A stretch of 56,885 bases of DNA, taken from Sphingomonadales bacterium. Its GTDB lineage: Bacteria; Pseudomonadota; Alphaproteobacteria; Sphingomonadales; Sphingomonadaceae. How positions within the stretch are numbered: position 1 is the first letter of the stretch; the number at the start of each line of letters is the position of its first letter. The stretch is from positions 1 through 56,885 of the forward strand of contig JAIXPC010000009.1 in assembly GCA_027486415.1 (NCBI GenBank). The letters are read 5' to 3'. Shown in pieces: positions 43,643-56,865 of this stretch. Below the pieces are notes generated by a model. That model was not told where the DNA came from. It did not search any database and saw only the letters and a program-made list of their open reading frames with translations. Made by a program: the position numbers and the translations under genes.

Positions 43643-45151
43643 TCAGTTCACGGGCGGGCGCCGGCGATAGCTCAGGGCCTCTGCAACGTGGTTGCGGGCG
43701 ACCCGTTCATCACCGGCCAGATCGGCGATGGTGCGCGCCACGCGCAGCACGCGGGCATAGCCGCGGGCCGACAGGCGCAGGCTGTCGGCGGCCTGGGTGA
43801 GCAGGCGCTGGCCTTCGGCATCGGGGGCAGCGTGCGTGTTGAGAAGGTCGCCATCGGCTTCTGCGTTCATGCGGGTCGGTGTGCCGGCATAGCGCGCTGT
43901 CTGACGGGCGCGTGCGGCAGCCACCCGCGCCGCGACGGTGGCGCTGGATTCGGCGGGCGGCGGCAGCGCCAGGTCGGCAGCCGAAAGCGCCGGCACCTCG
44001 ACGTGCAGATCGATGCGATCCAGCAGCGGGCCCGACAGTTTCGACTGGTAATCGGCGGCACAGCGCGGCGCGCGGGCGCAGGCCAGCGCCGGATCTGACA
44101 GATGCCCGCAGCGGCACGGGTTCATCGCCGCGATCAGTTGCACCCGCGCCGGATAGGTGACGTGGGCAGCGGCGCGCGCCACCTGCACCTGCCCGGTTTC
44201 CAGCGGCTGGCGCAGCGAATCGAGCACGCCGCGCTGGAATTCCGGCAGTTCGTCGAGGAACAGCACGCCAAGGTGGGCCAGGCTGACCTCGCCGGGCCGC
44301 GCCCTCGCGCCGCCGCCCACCAATGCCGCCATCGATGCCGAATGATGCGGGGACCGGAAGGGGCGCGTGCGCTTCAGCTTGCCGCCTTCAAGCTCGCCGG
44401 CAATGGAGGCGACCATCGACACTTCCAGTGCCTCGGCCGGCGTGAGATCGGGCAATATGCCGGCCAGAGCGGCGGCGATCAGCGACTTGCCCGATCCGGG
44501 CGGCCCGCTCATCAGCAGATTGTGGCCACCGGCCGCGGCAATCTCGGCCACGCGCTTGGGCGTTTCCTGGCCCTTGATGGCAGCAAAATCCGGCCCGCGC
44601 CGGGGCGGCTCCGCTTCGGCCCGGGCGGGAGGCGGCAGGATGATCTGGCCTTTCAGATGATTGATCAGCGCCGTCAGGTCAGGGGCGGCCAGCACGTCGA
44701 CGTCGCCGGCCCAGGCCGCTTCCGGGCCCTGTGCGGCCGGGCAGATCAGGCCGAGCTCCTGCGATCCGGCATGGAGTGCGGATAGCAGCACGCCGGGCAC
44801 CGGCTGAATGGCCCCATCAAGGCCAAGTTCCCCCACCGCCACGAACGAATCGAGCGCGTCCTGTGGGATCACGCCCAGCGCGGCGAGCAGCCCCAGCGCG
44901 ATCGGCAGGTCATAATGCGATCCTTCCTTGGGCAGATCGGCAGGCGACAGGTTGACGATCACCCGGCGCGGCGGCAGCGACAGGCCGATGGCGTGGAGAG
45001 CGGCGGCCACGCGCTCGCGGCTTTCCTTCACCGCCTTGTCGGGCAGACCGACGGTGACAAAGGCGACCTGGCCTGCGGAAATCTGCACCTGCACATCAAC
45101 GCTGCGGGCTTCCAGCCCCAGAAACGCCACCGTGCCGACATGGGCGACCAT
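43643..45151 (-). CDS. comM: ComM/YifB-type Mg-chelatase-like AAA+ ATPase
   Basis: A 502-residue protein. The Lon-like N-terminal domain (VSVDVQVQISAGQVAFVTVGLPDKAVKESRERV) precedes the AAA+ core: Walker A LLMSGPPGSGKSLIA, the ComM-specific RPFRSPHHSASMAALVGGG, Walker B LGVLFLDELPEF, and the Cys-rich AAMNPCRCGHLSDPALACARAPRCAADY. ComM is a hexameric branch-migration helicase used in natural transformation; outside competent species it is still widely conserved. Start ATG 45151 follows GGGGAG. Confidence 0.93.
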   Translation of the reverse strand: MVAHVGTVAFLGLEARSVDVQVQISAGQVAFVTVGLPDKAVKESRERVAAALHAIGLSLPPRRVIVNLSPADLPKEGSHYDLPIALGLLAALGVIPQDALDSFVAVGELGLDGAIQPVPGVLLSALHAGSQELGLICPAAQGPEAAWAGDVDVLAAPDLTALINHLKGQIILPPPARAEAEPPRRGPDFAAIKGQETPKRVAEIAAAGGHNLLMSGPPGSGKSLIAAALAGILPDLTPAEALEVSMVASIAGELEGGKLKRTRPFRSPHHSASMAALVGGGARARPGEVSLAHLGVLFLDELPEFQRGVLDSLRQPLETGQVQVARAAAHVTYPARVQLIAAMNPCRCGHLSDPALACARAPRCAADYQSKLSGPLLDRIDLHVEVPALSAADLALPPPAESSATVAARVAAARARQTARYAGTPTRMNAEADGDLLNTHAAPDAEGQRLLTQAADSLRLSARGYARVLRVARTIADLAGDERVARNHVAEALSYRRRPPVN

Positions 45152-45264
45152 TCACGCCACTCCCCGTGCGTAATTGCCGACCCTGATCCTTGCGTAGAAT
45201 CTTTGTCTGTCTGGTGCAAATTCCGCCTTATGATTGCCACAGGTGGGCCGTATGGGATCGTGAC

Positions 45265-45618
45265 GTGAGCAGGCTTTCCTTCCTTGATCTGCTGGTTCGG
45301 TCCGAACCCTTCCGGGTGTTCCAGATCATCCTGGGTATCCTGCTCTTGCCCGTCGCCGGCATCGTGGGGGTGATTTCGCCGGCCCCGATCGGCATCGTGA
45401 TCTTTGGTGCCGGCCTGGCACTGGTGTTTCGCAACTCGCGCTGGGCGCGGCGGCGCTATCTTGTCTACACCCGCCGTTACCCGCGGGTGCGCCGCGCCGT
45501 GGATTTCGGGCTGATGCGCGGACGGCGGCGCAAGACGCGTGGCTCTCCCGTCAACGTTCCGCCTTCATTGACGAACCCGGCGACTGACCCTACATCCCCG
45601 ACCATGCCTCCAGCGTGA
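45265..45618 (+). CDS. Small membrane protein with a basic C-terminal helix
   Basis: A 117-residue protein with a GTG start (45265) preceded by GGGAT. Two hydrophobic stretches ([19 protein letters not shown] and [15 protein letters not shown]) are followed by [22 protein letters not shown] and a basic tail. The layout is like the PGPGW/putative transmembrane family; the match is weak. It runs into secA after 43 bases and could be co-transcribed with it. Confidence 0.6.
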   Translation: MSRLSFLDLLVRSEPFRVFQIILGILLLPVAGIVGVISPAPIGIVIFGAGLALVFRNSRWARRRYLVYTRRYPRVRRAVDFGLMRGRRRKTRGSPVNVPPSLTNPATDPTSPTMPPA

Positions 45619-45661
45619 CGGGCCCTGTCCTGTCGCGCCCATTGCCAGTGTCAGGACTTTC

Positions 45662-48412
45662 ATGCTCGGGTTGAACAAGGTCGCGAAGGCGATTTTCGGA
45701 TCGTCGAATGATCGCTATCTGAAATCGCTGCGGCCGATCATCAAGCGCATCAACGATCTGGAAGGCCAGATCAGCGCGCTGACGGACGAACAGCTGCAGG
45801 CGCAGACGCCCAAGCTGAAGGCCGAGCTGGACGCCGGCAAGAGCCTCGACGACATCCTGCCCGAAGCCTTCGCCACGGTGCGCGAAGCGTCGAAGCGCGT
45901 GCTGGGCATGCGCCATTTCGATGTGCAGCTGATCGGCGGCATCGTGCTGCACCGCGGCGAGATCGCCGAAATGCGCACCGGCGAAGGCAAGACGCTGGTG
46001 GCGACGCTGGCGGTGTATCTGAACGCGCTCACCGGCAAGGGCGTCCATGTCGTGACGGTGAACGACTATCTGGCCAGCCGCGACGCGCAGTGGATGGGCC
46101 AGATCTACAGCTTCCTCGGCCTCACCGTCGGCGTGATCGTCCCCAACCTCGACGATCAGACCCGCCGCGCCGCCTACAATTGCGACATCACCTACGGCAC
46201 CAACAACGAATTCGGCTTCGATTACTTACGCGACAACATGAAGTACACGCGCGAGCAGATGGTGCAGCGCACCTTCAACTTCGCCGTGGTCGACGAGGTG
46301 GACTCCGTCCTGATCGACGAGGCGCGCACGCCGCTCATCATCTCCGGCCCCACCGACGACAAGTCGGCGCTCTACACCGCGGTCAACGCCGTGGTGAAGG
46401 AGCTGGAGCGCGAGGATGTCGAGGTCGACGAGAAGCAGAAATCGGTGATCCTCACCGAAGCCGGCACCGAAAAGGTGGAGAAGATGCTCTCCGCCGCCGG
46501 CCTGCTGGAAGGCGAGAATCTCTACGACTTCGAGAACACCCAGGTGGTGCACCACCTGAACCAGGCGCTGCGCGCCATCGTCATCTTCCGCCGCGACACC
46601 GATTATATCGTGCGCGATGGCAAGGTGGTCATCATCGACGAATTCACCGGCCGCATGATGGAAGGCCGCCGCTGGTCGGAAGGTCTGCACCAGGCGGTGG
46701 AGGCCAAGGAAGGCGTGGCCATCCAGCCGGAAAACCAGACGCTCGCCAGCATCACCTTCCAGAATTATTTCCGCATGTATCCCAAGCTTGGCGGCATGAC
46801 CGGCACCGCCAACACGGAAGCCGCGGAATTCTATGACATCTACAAGCTGAACGTCGTCGAAATCCCGACCAACGTGCCGGTGCAGCGCAAGGACGTTGAC
46901 GACGAGTTCTACAAGAACAGCGACGACAAGTTCAAAGCCATCGTGAAGGCGATCCGCGAGGCGCAGGGCCGCGGCCAGCCGGTGCTGGTCGGCACCGTCT
47001 CCATCGAAAAGAGCGAGATGCTGTCGGACTTCCTGAAGGGCGAGGGTGTCGAGCACGTGGTGCTGAACGCGCGCTATCACGAGCAGGAAGCCGCGATCGT
47101 GGAAGACGCGGGCCGCATCGGCGCCGTCACCATCGCCACCAACATGGCCGGCCGCGGCACCGACATCAAGCTGGGCGGCAACGAGGAAGCCCGCATCGCG
47201 CGCGAACTGGCCAGCATGCCCGCCGGGCCTGAGCGCGAGGCCGCCGAAGCGAGGATCAAGGCCGAAGTGGCCGCCGAACGCGAGCAGGTGAAGGCCAATG
47301 GCGGCCTGTTCGTGCTGGGCACCGAACGCCACGAAAGCCGCCGCATCGACAACCAGCTGCGCGGCCGTTCGGGTCGCCAGGGCGATCCCGGCCTGTCGCG
47401 TTTCTACCTGTCGCTGGACGATGACCTGCTCCGCATCTTCGGCCAGCAGAACATGCTGTCGCGCCTGATGAATTCCGGCCTGCAGGAAGGCGAGGCCATC
47501 GTCCACCCGTGGATTTCCAAGGCCATCGAGACCGCGCAGAAGAAGGTCGAGGCGCGCAATTACGACACCCGCAAGCAGTTGCTGCAATTCGACGACGTGA
47601 TGAACGACCAGCGCAAGGTCGTCTATGAACAGCGCGCCGACATCATGGACAGCGAGACCGTGGGTGATGTCGTCATCGACATGCGCCACGAAACGGTGAA
47701 CGCCATCGTCGCCAACCGCTGCCCGATGGGCAGCTATCCTGAGCAATGGGACGTGGCGGGCCTGCAGGAGGACGTGACCGGCACGCTGGGCCTGTCCCTC
47801 GACGTGACGGGCTGGCCGCAGGAAAACGCCATCGATCCGGAAATCGTGCTCGATCGCCTGATCGCGGCGTCGGATGCGCTGGTGGCCGAAAAGGCCGCCG
47901 CGCTGCCGGCAGAGACCTGGGTGAGCATCGAAAAGAGCTTCCTGCTGCAGGCGCTCGACCATCACTGGAAGGAGCATCTGGCGACGCTGGATTCGCTGCG
48001 CTCGGTCATCCACCTGCGCGCCTACGCGCAAAAGACGCCGATCAACGAATACAAGCGCGAGGCGTTCGCGCTGTTCGAACGCATGCTGGCCGCGGTGCGT
48101 GAAGACGTCACCCGGATGCTGGCCAATGCCCAGTTCAGCTTGGCAGCCGAGGAACCGCCGGCCGAGCTGCCGCCGTTCATCACGACCCACATCGATCCGG
48201 CCACCGGCCAGAACGAAGCCGGCCCGACCTTGAGCTTTGACGCCTTCGGCTCCAGCCTGCCCGCCGGCATGCTGGCCGCTGCCGCCGATGCCACCGCGAT
48301 GATCGACATCGATCCCGCCGACATCGAGGAATGGCGCCAGACCGTCAGCCGCAACGCCGAATGCCCCTGCGGTTCGGGCAAGAAGTTCAAGCACTGCCAC
48401 GGCGCGCTGTAA
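45662..48412 (+). CDS. secA: Preprotein translocase ATPase SecA
   Basis: A 916-residue motor of the Sec pathway, full length. Walker [13 protein letters not shown] (about 104-115), [38 protein letters not shown] (DEAD-like Walker B), [11 protein letters not shown] and [14 protein letters not shown] (motif V) and [12 protein letters not shown] (motif VI) are all intact. The C-terminus ends [18 protein letters not shown], the zinc/SecB-binding tail. AGGA lies 6 bases before the ATG. The stop codon is the first triplet of a short tandem repeat. Confidence 0.97.
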   Translation: MLGLNKVAKAIFGSSNDRYLKSLRPIIKRINDLEGQISALTDEQLQAQTPKLKAELDAGKSLDDILPEAFATVREASKRVLGMRHFDVQLIGGIVLHRGEIAEMRTGEGKTLVATLAVYLNALTGKGVHVVTVNDYLASRDAQWMGQIYSFLGLTVGVIVPNLDDQTRRAAYNCDITYGTNNEFGFDYLRDNMKYTREQMVQRTFNFAVVDEVDSVLIDEARTPLIISGPTDDKSALYTAVNAVVKELEREDVEVDEKQKSVILTEAGTEKVEKMLSAAGLLEGENLYDFENTQVVHHLNQALRAIVIFRRDTDYIVRDGKVVIIDEFTGRMMEGRRWSEGLHQAVEAKEGVAIQPENQTLASITFQNYFRMYPKLGGMTGTANTEAAEFYDIYKLNVVEIPTNVPVQRKDVDDEFYKNSDDKFKAIVKAIREAQGRGQPVLVGTVSIEKSEMLSDFLKGEGVEHVVLNARYHEQEAAIVEDAGRIGAVTIATNMAGRGTDIKLGGNEEARIARELASMPAGPEREAAEARIKAEVAAEREQVKANGGLFVLGTERHESRRIDNQLRGRSGRQGDPGLSRFYLSLDDDLLRIFGQQNMLSRLMNSGLQEGEAIVHPWISKAIETAQKKVEARNYDTRKQLLQFDDVMNDQRKVVYEQRADIMDSETVGDVVIDMRHETVNAIVANRCPMGSYPEQWDVAGLQEDVTGTLGLSLDVTGWPQENAIDPEIVLDRLIAASDALVAEKAAALPAETWVSIEKSFLLQALDHHWKEHLATLDSLRSVIHLRAYAQKTPINEYKREAFALFERMLAAVREDVTRMLANAQFSLAAEEPPAELPPFITTHIDPATGQNEAGPTLSFDAFGSSLPAGMLAAAADATAMIDIDPADIEEWRQTVSRNAECPCGSGKKFKHCHGAL

Positions 48413-48461
48413 CGCGCCTCACAAAAGCTGCGCTCTAACGCGCCTTACAAAAGCTGCGCGG
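48410..48461. repeat. Imperfect 26-bp tandem repeat containing the secA stop codon
   Basis: Two copies (48410-48435 and 48436-48461), each beginning TAACGCGCCT and holding ACAAAAGCTGCGC; a third, partial copy TGACGCGCGG follows. Position 1-3 of copy one is the secA TAA and copy two repeats the stop in frame-neutral form. The two copies differ at three positions. Not a hairpin terminator. Confidence 0.8.
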
Positions 48462-48482
48462 TGACGCGCGGTTTGGCGGCGC

Positions 48483-49034
48483 CTAGTCGCTGATCCGGGT
48501 GAGAAGGCTGCGGTTGCGGAACTGCCAGGTGGCCGTGCCCTTGGGCATCACCTCCTTGGTGGCGGTCAGCACGTCGCCATCGCGCACCTCCGTGGTCCGC
48601 AGGCGGGCCGGGCCATCGCCATCGATGCCGTCACGTTCAAACACCAGGGTCCAGTGGGTGGCATCGGTAGCCGTCGCCACCCGCACCTGTTCGGCGCCCG
48701 TTTCAACCGGGCGGCCCCGGCGCAGGGTCGCCGACGTGACCTGGCCGTTTTTGGAATCGAACAGGCTGGTCGTGGTGATGAACACGTCGCCCACCCGCGG
48801 CCCGTCATCAAAGGTCGAAACGCGGATGACGGTGGCACCGTCGGGCAGCGCCTCGATCCGGGTCCGCATCGGGATCTCTTCCAGCCGGTTGCTCTGATAG
48901 TCGCGATAGCCAAGCGTGCCCTGCCAGCGCCCGGCCAGCCCCGCCGTGAGCGCGGCCGGGGCAGGGCCGGCAGCCGGCATCGCGTCGACCTGGGCAAACA
49001 GCAACGCGACGGCAACCAATGCGGCAGAGGGCAT
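48483..49034 (-). CDS. Secreted protein of unknown function
   Basis: A 183-residue protein with signal peptide MPSAALVAVALLFAQVDAMPA. The mature part starts LAGRWQGTLGYRDYQSNRLEEIPMRTRIEALPDGATVIRVSTFDDGPRVGDVF, a beta-rich pattern like small lipocalin-type or DUF1579-like domains; I do not place it in a named family. Start ATG 49034 has AAGGA 7 bases upstream; an in-frame ATG at 49073 would hide the signal peptide. Confidence 0.65.
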   Translation of the reverse strand: MPSAALVAVALLFAQVDAMPAAGPAPAALTAGLAGRWQGTLGYRDYQSNRLEEIPMRTRIEALPDGATVIRVSTFDDGPRVGDVFITTTSLFDSKNGQVTSATLRRGRPVETGAEQVRVATATDATHWTLVFERDGIDGDGPARLRTTEVRDGDVLTATKEVMPKGTATWQFRNRSLLTRISD

Positions 49035-49158
49035 GGAAGGTCCTTCAGGCAAGTGAGACTTCAGTATCGGCATGGCTCGTCACGGCCGCAAGGGGCGTTC
49101 GACCCGCCCGCCGGCCCCCGCCGCCTGTCCGGGGCGGCGCGCCCTGTCGCAGCAGCCG

Positions 49159-49187
49159 TTGACCTCATCCCCCATTGCGGCTAATGG
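49159..49187 (+). promoter_or_regulatory. Sigma-70-type promoter of the str operon
   Basis: TTGACC (49159-49164), a 17-base spacer and TAATGG (49182-49187). It lies about 190 bases before rpsL in the only gene-free stretch longer than 300 bases (49035-49374). The rest of that stretch is GC-rich leader; no other gene is visible in it. Confidence 0.65.
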
Positions 49188-49289
49188 CGCGCATCCCTGA
49201 TCGGCCCCCGGGTTCGGGCAGGGGATACGACAGACGACACCGCGCGCGGGGAGCCCTTCCGAATTTCGGGGGGCCTGCCTGCGCTTATG

Positions 49290-49310
49290 TGATGCCTTGC
49301 ATTGGCATCA
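49290..49310 (+). promoter_or_regulatory. Leader hairpin upstream of rpsL
   Basis: TGATGCC (49290-49296), TTGCATT loop, GGCATCA (49304-49310): a perfect 7-bp stem in the transcribed leader, 65 bases before the rpsL start. No U tract follows, so a regulatory or processing role is more likely than termination. Confidence 0.45.
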
Positions 49311-49374
49311 GCGGGGCCGGGCTGGAGTAGGCGGCGGACCATGGGGGTTCGCCACCGAAGCGAGAAGAGAGACG

Positions 49375-49746
49375 ATGCCTACGATCAACCAGTTGATCCG
49401 CAAGGGTCGCACGCCGCAGAAGGCGCGCAACAAGGTGCCGGCCATGGAGGCCAACCCGCAGAAGCGTGGCGTTTGCACCCGTGTTTACACCACCACCCCC
49501 AAGAAGCCGAACTCGGCGCTCCGCAAGGTGGCCAAGATCCGTCTGACCAATGGCTTTGAAGTCATCGGTTACATCCCGGGTGAAGGCCACAACCTGCAGG
49601 AACACTCGGTCGTGCTGATTCGCGGCGGCCGCGTGAAGGATCTTCCCGGCGTGCGCTACCACATCGTTCGCGGTGTGCTGGACACGCAGGGTGTGAAGAA
49701 CCGCAAGCAGAGCCGTTCGAAGTACGGCGCCAAGCGTCCGAAGTAA
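49375..49746 (+). CDS. rpsL: 30S ribosomal protein S12
   Basis: A 123-residue decoding-site protein, complete. [16 protein letters not shown] is the universal start; [16 protein letters not shown] carries the Lys of the streptomycin site (wild type) and [16 protein letters not shown] the second resistance site and the beta-methylthiolated Asp. The true start is ATG 49375 after GAGAAGAGAGA; an in-frame extension upstream is leader sequence. It heads rpsL-rpsG-fusA-tuf. Confidence 0.98.
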   Translation: MPTINQLIRKGRTPQKARNKVPAMEANPQKRGVCTRVYTTTPKKPNSALRKVAKIRLTNGFEVIGYIPGEGHNLQEHSVVLIRGGRVKDLPGVRYHIVRGVLDTQGVKNRKQSRSKYGAKRPK

Positions 49747-49760
49747 GGGGGATATAAGTC

Positions 49761-50231
49761 ATGTCACGTCGTCGTCGCCCCGAAAAGCGCGTCATCCTGC
49801 CGGATCCCAAGTTCGGCGATCAGGTGCTGTCGAAGTTCATGAACCTCGTCATGCTGCAGGGCAAGAAGTCGGTCGCCGAATCGATCGTCTACTCGGCCCT
49901 GGAAACCATCGAAGCCAAGTCGCGTCGCGAACCGCTGGGCGTGTTCCACGATGCGCTGGCCAACGTGCGTCCGGGCATCGAAGTCCGCAGCCGCCGCGTT
50001 GGTGGTGCCACCTACCAGGTTCCGGTCGAAGTCCGTCCTGACCGTGGCCAGGCGCTGGCCATCCGCTGGATCATCTCGGCCGCCCGCAAGCGCGCCGAAC
50101 ACACGATGGCCGCCCGCCTCTCGGCGGAACTGATGGACGCTGCCGCCAACCGCGGTTCGGCCGTCAAGAAGCGTGAAGACACGCACCGGATGGCGGAAGC
50201 CAACCGCGCCTTCTCGCACTATCGCTGGTAA
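49761..50231 (+). CDS. rpsG: 30S ribosomal protein S7
   Basis: A 156-residue primary 16S rRNA binding protein (head of the small subunit), standard length. [31 protein letters not shown] and [25 protein letters not shown] are signature segments. It follows rpsL after 14 bases; in enterobacteria S7 is the autogenous regulator of this operon, and whether that holds here is not visible. Confidence 0.98.
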   Translation: MSRRRRPEKRVILPDPKFGDQVLSKFMNLVMLQGKKSVAESIVYSALETIEAKSRREPLGVFHDALANVRPGIEVRSRRVGGATYQVPVEVRPDRGQALAIRWIISAARKRAEHTMAARLSAELMDAAANRGSAVKKREDTHRMAEANRAFSHYRW

Positions 50232-50303
50232 TCCTGATCAGGCCGGTGCCGCAGCCGCGGTGCCGGCCGATCGTTCATCTCCCCCTTTCCTGAGGCTTTC
50301 ACC

Positions 50304-52397
<2,094 letters not shown>

Positions 52398-52402
52398 TTT
52401 TT

Positions 52403-52458
52403 CGGGAAACCCGGCTAGTCAGCGCGCCTCTAGGCGCAATGATTCGGCCGGTTTTCCG
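52403..52458 (+). repeat. Nested hairpin in the fusA-tuf spacer
   Basis: An outer stem pairs CGGGAAACCCGGC (52403-52415) with GGCCGGTTTTCCG (52446-52458), one bulge and a G-U pair. Inside it GCGCCT-CT-AGGCGC (52424-52437) forms a perfect 6-bp stem. No U tract follows, so it may be a processing site or attenuator. The rest of the spacer holds TTGAAC (about 52503) and the tuf ribosome-binding site. Confidence 0.55.
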
Positions 52459-52544
52459 CTGACACCACCGCCAGGGCGGCTCCATCACGGACCGTCGATA
52501 TCGTTGAACGTCTCACACGCTGAGCAAGGAAGAAGGTTACGGCC

Positions 52545-53735
<1,191 letters not shown>

Positions 53736-53741
53736 GTGTAT

Positions 53742-53769
53742 GGGGCCGCTTCCCTTGTGGAGCGGCCCC
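53742..53769 (+). repeat. Hairpin directly after tuf
   Basis: GGGGCCGCT (53742-53750) pairs with AGCGGCCCC (53761-53769), with extra CC/GG pairs inside. No T tract; it may stabilise the tuf mRNA 3' end. Confidence 0.6.
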
Positions 53770-53834
53770 GATTCGTTGCGGTAACCACCGCAGCACCGCC
53801 GGGTTCCGCGGCTTCATATCGGGACTGGAATTTC

Positions 53835-53891
53835 AAAGCGGCCGGTGCAACCCCGACCATCCGTCCGGGGATGCATCGGTCCGCTTTTTTT
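53835..53891 (+). terminator. Strong intrinsic terminator between tuf and rpsJ
   Basis: AAAGCGG-C-CGGTGCA (from 53835) pairs with TGCATCGG-T-CCGCTTT; an inner CCCCG/CGGGG stem closes the loop; TTTTTTT (53885-53891) follows. It separates the str and S10 operons. The S10 promoter must lie in the next 40 bases or transcripts read through; TTGAAC (53890-53895) and TTGACA (53916-53921) are present but neither has a good -10. Confidence 0.85.
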
Positions 53892-53932
53892 GAACGCTGA
53901 AAAGCAACACGCTGTTTGACAAGATTGGTGCT

Positions 53933-54247
53933 ATGGACGCTCAGAACATCCGCATTCGCCTGAAGGCTTTCGACCACCGGGTCCTGGATATGGCCACCGG
54001 TGAGATCGCTGACACCGCCAAGCGGACCGGTGCTGCTATCCGTGGCCCGATTCCGCTGCCGACGCGCTTCGAGAAGTTCACCGTGAACCGCTCGCCGCAC
54101 GTCGACAAGAAGAGCCGTGAACAGTTCGAGGTTCGCACCTACAAGCGCCTCCTCGACATCGTTGATCCCACCCCGCAGACGGTTGACGCGCTGATGAAGC
54201 TCGATCTGGCCGCCGGCGTGGACGTGGAAATCAAGCTCGGCAAGTAA
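53933..54247 (+). CDS. rpsJ: 30S ribosomal protein S10
   Basis: A 104-residue protein of the 30S head, also NusE in antitermination. [31 protein letters not shown] and [20 protein letters not shown] are diagnostic. First gene of the S10 operon; the ATG follows a short AT-rich leader without a clear Shine-Dalgarno. Confidence 0.98.
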   Translation: MDAQNIRIRLKAFDHRVLDMATGEIADTAKRTGAAIRGPIPLPTRFEKFTVNRSPHVDKKSREQFEVRTYKRLLDIVDPTPQTVDALMKLDLAAGVDVEIKLGK

Positions 54248-54334
54248 CCGGCCACCAAATACGCGGAGCGAATTTGGAAGGGTCACGCCCCTCCCGGATC
54301 AACCGGTTGGGGCCTCTGATGAAAGGAGCAGATC

Positions 54335-55081
54335 ATGCGCACAGGCGTGATCGCGAAGAAGATGGGGATGACGCGGATTTTCCGCGAAGACGGCCGGCAC
54401 GTTCCGGTCACCGTTCTCAGCCTCGAGAACAACCAGGTCGTCGCGGTGAAGACCGACGAGACCGATGGCTACACCGCTGTCCAGCTCGGCGCTGGCGCGA
54501 AGAAGGCCAAGAACACCACGAAGCCGGAACGCGGCCACTTCGGCAAGGCCGAAGTCGAGCCCAAGGCCAAGGTGGCCGAATTCCGTGTCGCGGCCGATGC
54601 CGTGCTGGAACCGGGTGCCACCATCAGCGCCGATCACTTCGTTCCGGGCCAGATGGTCGACGTCACCGGCATCACGCAGGGCAAGGGTTTTGCCGGCGTC
54701 ATGAAGCGCTGGAACTTCGGCGGCCTGCGTGCCACGCACGGCGTCTCGGTCTCGCACCGCTCGCACGGTTCGACCGGCCAGCGCCAGGATCCGGGCAAGG
54801 TGTTCAAGGGCAAGAAGATGGCCGGGCACATGGGCGCCCGCCAGCGCACCCAGCAAAATCTTGAAGTCGTGTCGACCGATGTCGAGCGCGGCCTGATCTT
54901 CGTCATGGGCTCGGTGCCCGGCTCGAAGGGCGGCTGGCTGCTCGTCAAGGACGCCGTCAAGGTTCCGCGCAAGGCGGAAGTTCCCTATCCGGCCGCTCTG
55001 AAGACGGTCGCCAACGACGCCGTGGTCGCGGACGTGGCTGATGCCGCGCCGGCCGCTGGCGAAGAAACCACGGAGGCCTGA
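54335..55081 (+). CDS. rplC: 50S ribosomal protein L3
   Basis: A 248-residue early-assembly 23S rRNA binding protein. [72 protein letters not shown] (the extension reaching the peptidyl-transferase centre). A C-terminal Ala/Glu-rich tail ([16 protein letters not shown]) makes it longer than the E. coli protein, as is usual in alphaproteobacteria. AAAGGAG precedes the ATG. Confidence 0.98.
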   Translation: MRTGVIAKKMGMTRIFREDGRHVPVTVLSLENNQVVAVKTDETDGYTAVQLGAGAKKAKNTTKPERGHFGKAEVEPKAKVAEFRVAADAVLEPGATISADHFVPGQMVDVTGITQGKGFAGVMKRWNFGGLRATHGVSVSHRSHGSTGQRQDPGKVFKGKKMAGHMGARQRTQQNLEVVSTDVERGLIFVMGSVPGSKGGWLLVKDAVKVPRKAEVPYPAALKTVANDAVVADVADAAPAAGEETTEA

Positions 55082-55083
55082 TC

Positions 55084-55707
55084 ATGAAGATTCAGGTGAA
55101 GACCCTGGCCGCGGCGGACGCCGGCGAGCTGGAACTTTCGGACGCGGTGTTCGGCAAGGAGCCGCGCCTCGACATCCTGCACCGCGTGGTGACCTGGCAG
55201 CTGGAAAAGCGCCGTGGCACCGCCCGCAAGGCGCGTGAACGCAGCGAAGTCGCCCGCACCGGCAAGAAGCTGGGCAACCAGAAGGGCGGCGGTCGTGCCC
55301 GTCACGGCAACCGCGCTGCGCCGCAGTTCGTCGGCGGCGGCAAGGCCCATGGTCCGCGCGTGCGTGATTTCAATCCGTCGCTGAACAAGAAGATCCGCCG
55401 TCTCGGCCTCGCCACCGCCCTGTCGGTCAAGGCGCAGGAAGGCAAGCTGATCGTCGTGGAGGACCTGAACCTTGGCGAAGCCAAGACCAAGGCCTTCATC
55501 GCTTCGATGAGCGCTCTCGGCATCACGTCGGGCCTGTTCATCGATGGCGCTGCGGTCGATGCCGGCTTTGCCCGCGCTTCGGCCAACGTTCCGCACATCG
55601 ACGTGCTGCCGGCCATTGGCGCCAACGTCTATGACATTCTCAAGCACGACACGCTGGTTCTGACCCGCGCTGCCGTCTCGGCTCTGGAGGCTCGGGTCAA
55701 TGGCTAA
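55084..55707 (+). CDS. rplD: 50S ribosomal protein L4
   Basis: A 207-residue exit-tunnel protein. [49 protein letters not shown] is the loop lining the tunnel. Two bases separate it from rplC, and its 3' end overlaps rplW by 8 bases. In enterobacteria L4 regulates this operon. Confidence 0.98.
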   Translation: MKIQVKTLAAADAGELELSDAVFGKEPRLDILHRVVTWQLEKRRGTARKARERSEVARTGKKLGNQKGGGRARHGNRAAPQFVGGGKAHGPRVRDFNPSLNKKIRRLGLATALSVKAQEGKLIVVEDLNLGEAKTKAFIASMSALGITSGLFIDGAAVDAGFARASANVPHIDVLPAIGANVYDILKHDTLVLTRAAVSALEARVNG

Positions 55708-55999
55708 CATCGATCTCAAGCACTACGACGTTGTCGTGAAGCCGGTGATCACCGAGAAGTCGACCCTGGTGTCCGAGTACAACCAGGTCGTCTTCCAGGT
55801 CGCCAAGGATGCCACCAAGCCGCAGATCAAGGCTGCCATCGAAGCGCTGTACGGCGTCAAGGTGCTGGCCGTGAACACCATGGTGGCCAAGGGCAAGACC
55901 AAGCGCTGGCGCGGGCAGGAATATCGCCGTTCCGACGTCAAGAAGGCCGTGGTGACGGTTGCCGATGGCAGCCGCATCGACGTGACCACCAGCATCTGA
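55700..55999 (+). CDS. rplW: 50S ribosomal protein L23
   Basis: A 99-residue protein at the tunnel exit that docks SRP and trigger factor. [53 protein letters not shown] is typical. Start overlaps the end of rplD (TCAATGGCTAAC). Confidence 0.97.
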   Translation: MANIDLKHYDVVVKPVITEKSTLVSEYNQVVFQVAKDATKPQIKAAIEALYGVKVLAVNTMVAKGKTKRWRGQEYRRSDVKKAVVTVADGSRIDVTTSI

Positions 56000-56016
56000 G
56001 GGCGGGGACGAGAACC

Positions 56017-56859
56017 ATGGCACTCAAGACTTACAATCCGACCAGCCCGGGCCAGCGCGGCCTGGTGCTGATCGACCGCGCCGCCCTGTTCAAGGGTCGC
56101 CCGGTCAAGGCGCTGACCGAAGGTCTGAAGAAGACCGGCGGCCGCAACAACAAGGGCCACGCCACCGCGCGCGGCATTGGTGGCGGTCACAAGCGCCTGT
56201 ATCGCGTCGTCGATTTCAAGCGCCGCCTGTGGGACGTCGCCGCAACCGTCGAACGCCTGGAGTATGACCCCAACCGTTCGGCCTTCATCGCCCTGGTGAA
56301 ATATGCCGACAAGGCGGGCACCCAGGCCTACATCATTGCCCCGCAGCGCCTCGCCGTTGGCGACAGCGTGATCGCCGGCAAGAAGGTCGACGTAAAGCCG
56401 GGCAACGCGATGGAAATCGGCCAGGTTCCGGTCGGCACCATCGTCCACAACGTCGAACTGAAGCCGGGCAAGGGCGGCCAGCTGGCCCGCGCCGCCGGCA
56501 CGTTCGTGCAGGTGGTCGGCCGCGACAAGGGCATGGTCATCATCCGTCTGAACTCGGGTGAGCAGCGCTATGTCCGCGCCGAATGCATGGCGACGGTGGG
56601 TGCGGTGTCGAACCCCGACAACAGCAACCAGAACCTCGGCAAGGCCGGTCGCAACCGCTGGCTGGGCTATCGCCCGCTGACCCGCGGTGTCGCCAAGAAC
56701 CCGGTCGACCACCCGCATGGTGGTGGTGAAGGCCGCACCTCGGGCGGTCGCCACCCGGTCACCCCGTGGGGCAAGCCGACCAAGGGTGCCAAGACCCGTT
56801 CGAACAAGGCGACGGATCACATGATCATCCGTTCGCGCCACGCCAAGAAGAAGAGGTAA
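56017..56859 (+). CDS. rplB: 50S ribosomal protein L2
   Basis: A 280-residue protein essential for subunit joining and peptidyl transfer. [49 protein letters not shown], and the C-terminal [33 protein letters not shown] (with the conserved His) are all present. Complete. Confidence 0.98.
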   Translation: MALKTYNPTSPGQRGLVLIDRAALFKGRPVKALTEGLKKTGGRNNKGHATARGIGGGHKRLYRVVDFKRRLWDVAATVERLEYDPNRSAFIALVKYADKAGTQAYIIAPQRLAVGDSVIAGKKVDVKPGNAMEIGQVPVGTIVHNVELKPGKGGQLARAAGTFVQVVGRDKGMVIIRLNSGEQRYVRAECMATVGAVSNPDNSNQNLGKAGRNRWLGYRPLTRGVAKNPVDHPHGGGEGRTSGGRHPVTPWGKPTKGAKTRSNKATDHMIIRSRHAKKKR

Positions 56860-56865
56860 GCGCGC

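Noticed and set aside
49302-49374. Upstream starts or a small leader peptide before rpsL
   Set aside because: S12 begins universally with MPTINQL; the upstream frames lack a ribosome-binding site and conservation.
50237-50270. Apparent hairpin in the rpsG-fusA spacer (GCCGGTGCCGC...GCGGTGCCGGC)
   Set aside because: The halves are mirror-like rather than complementary, so they do not form a good stem.
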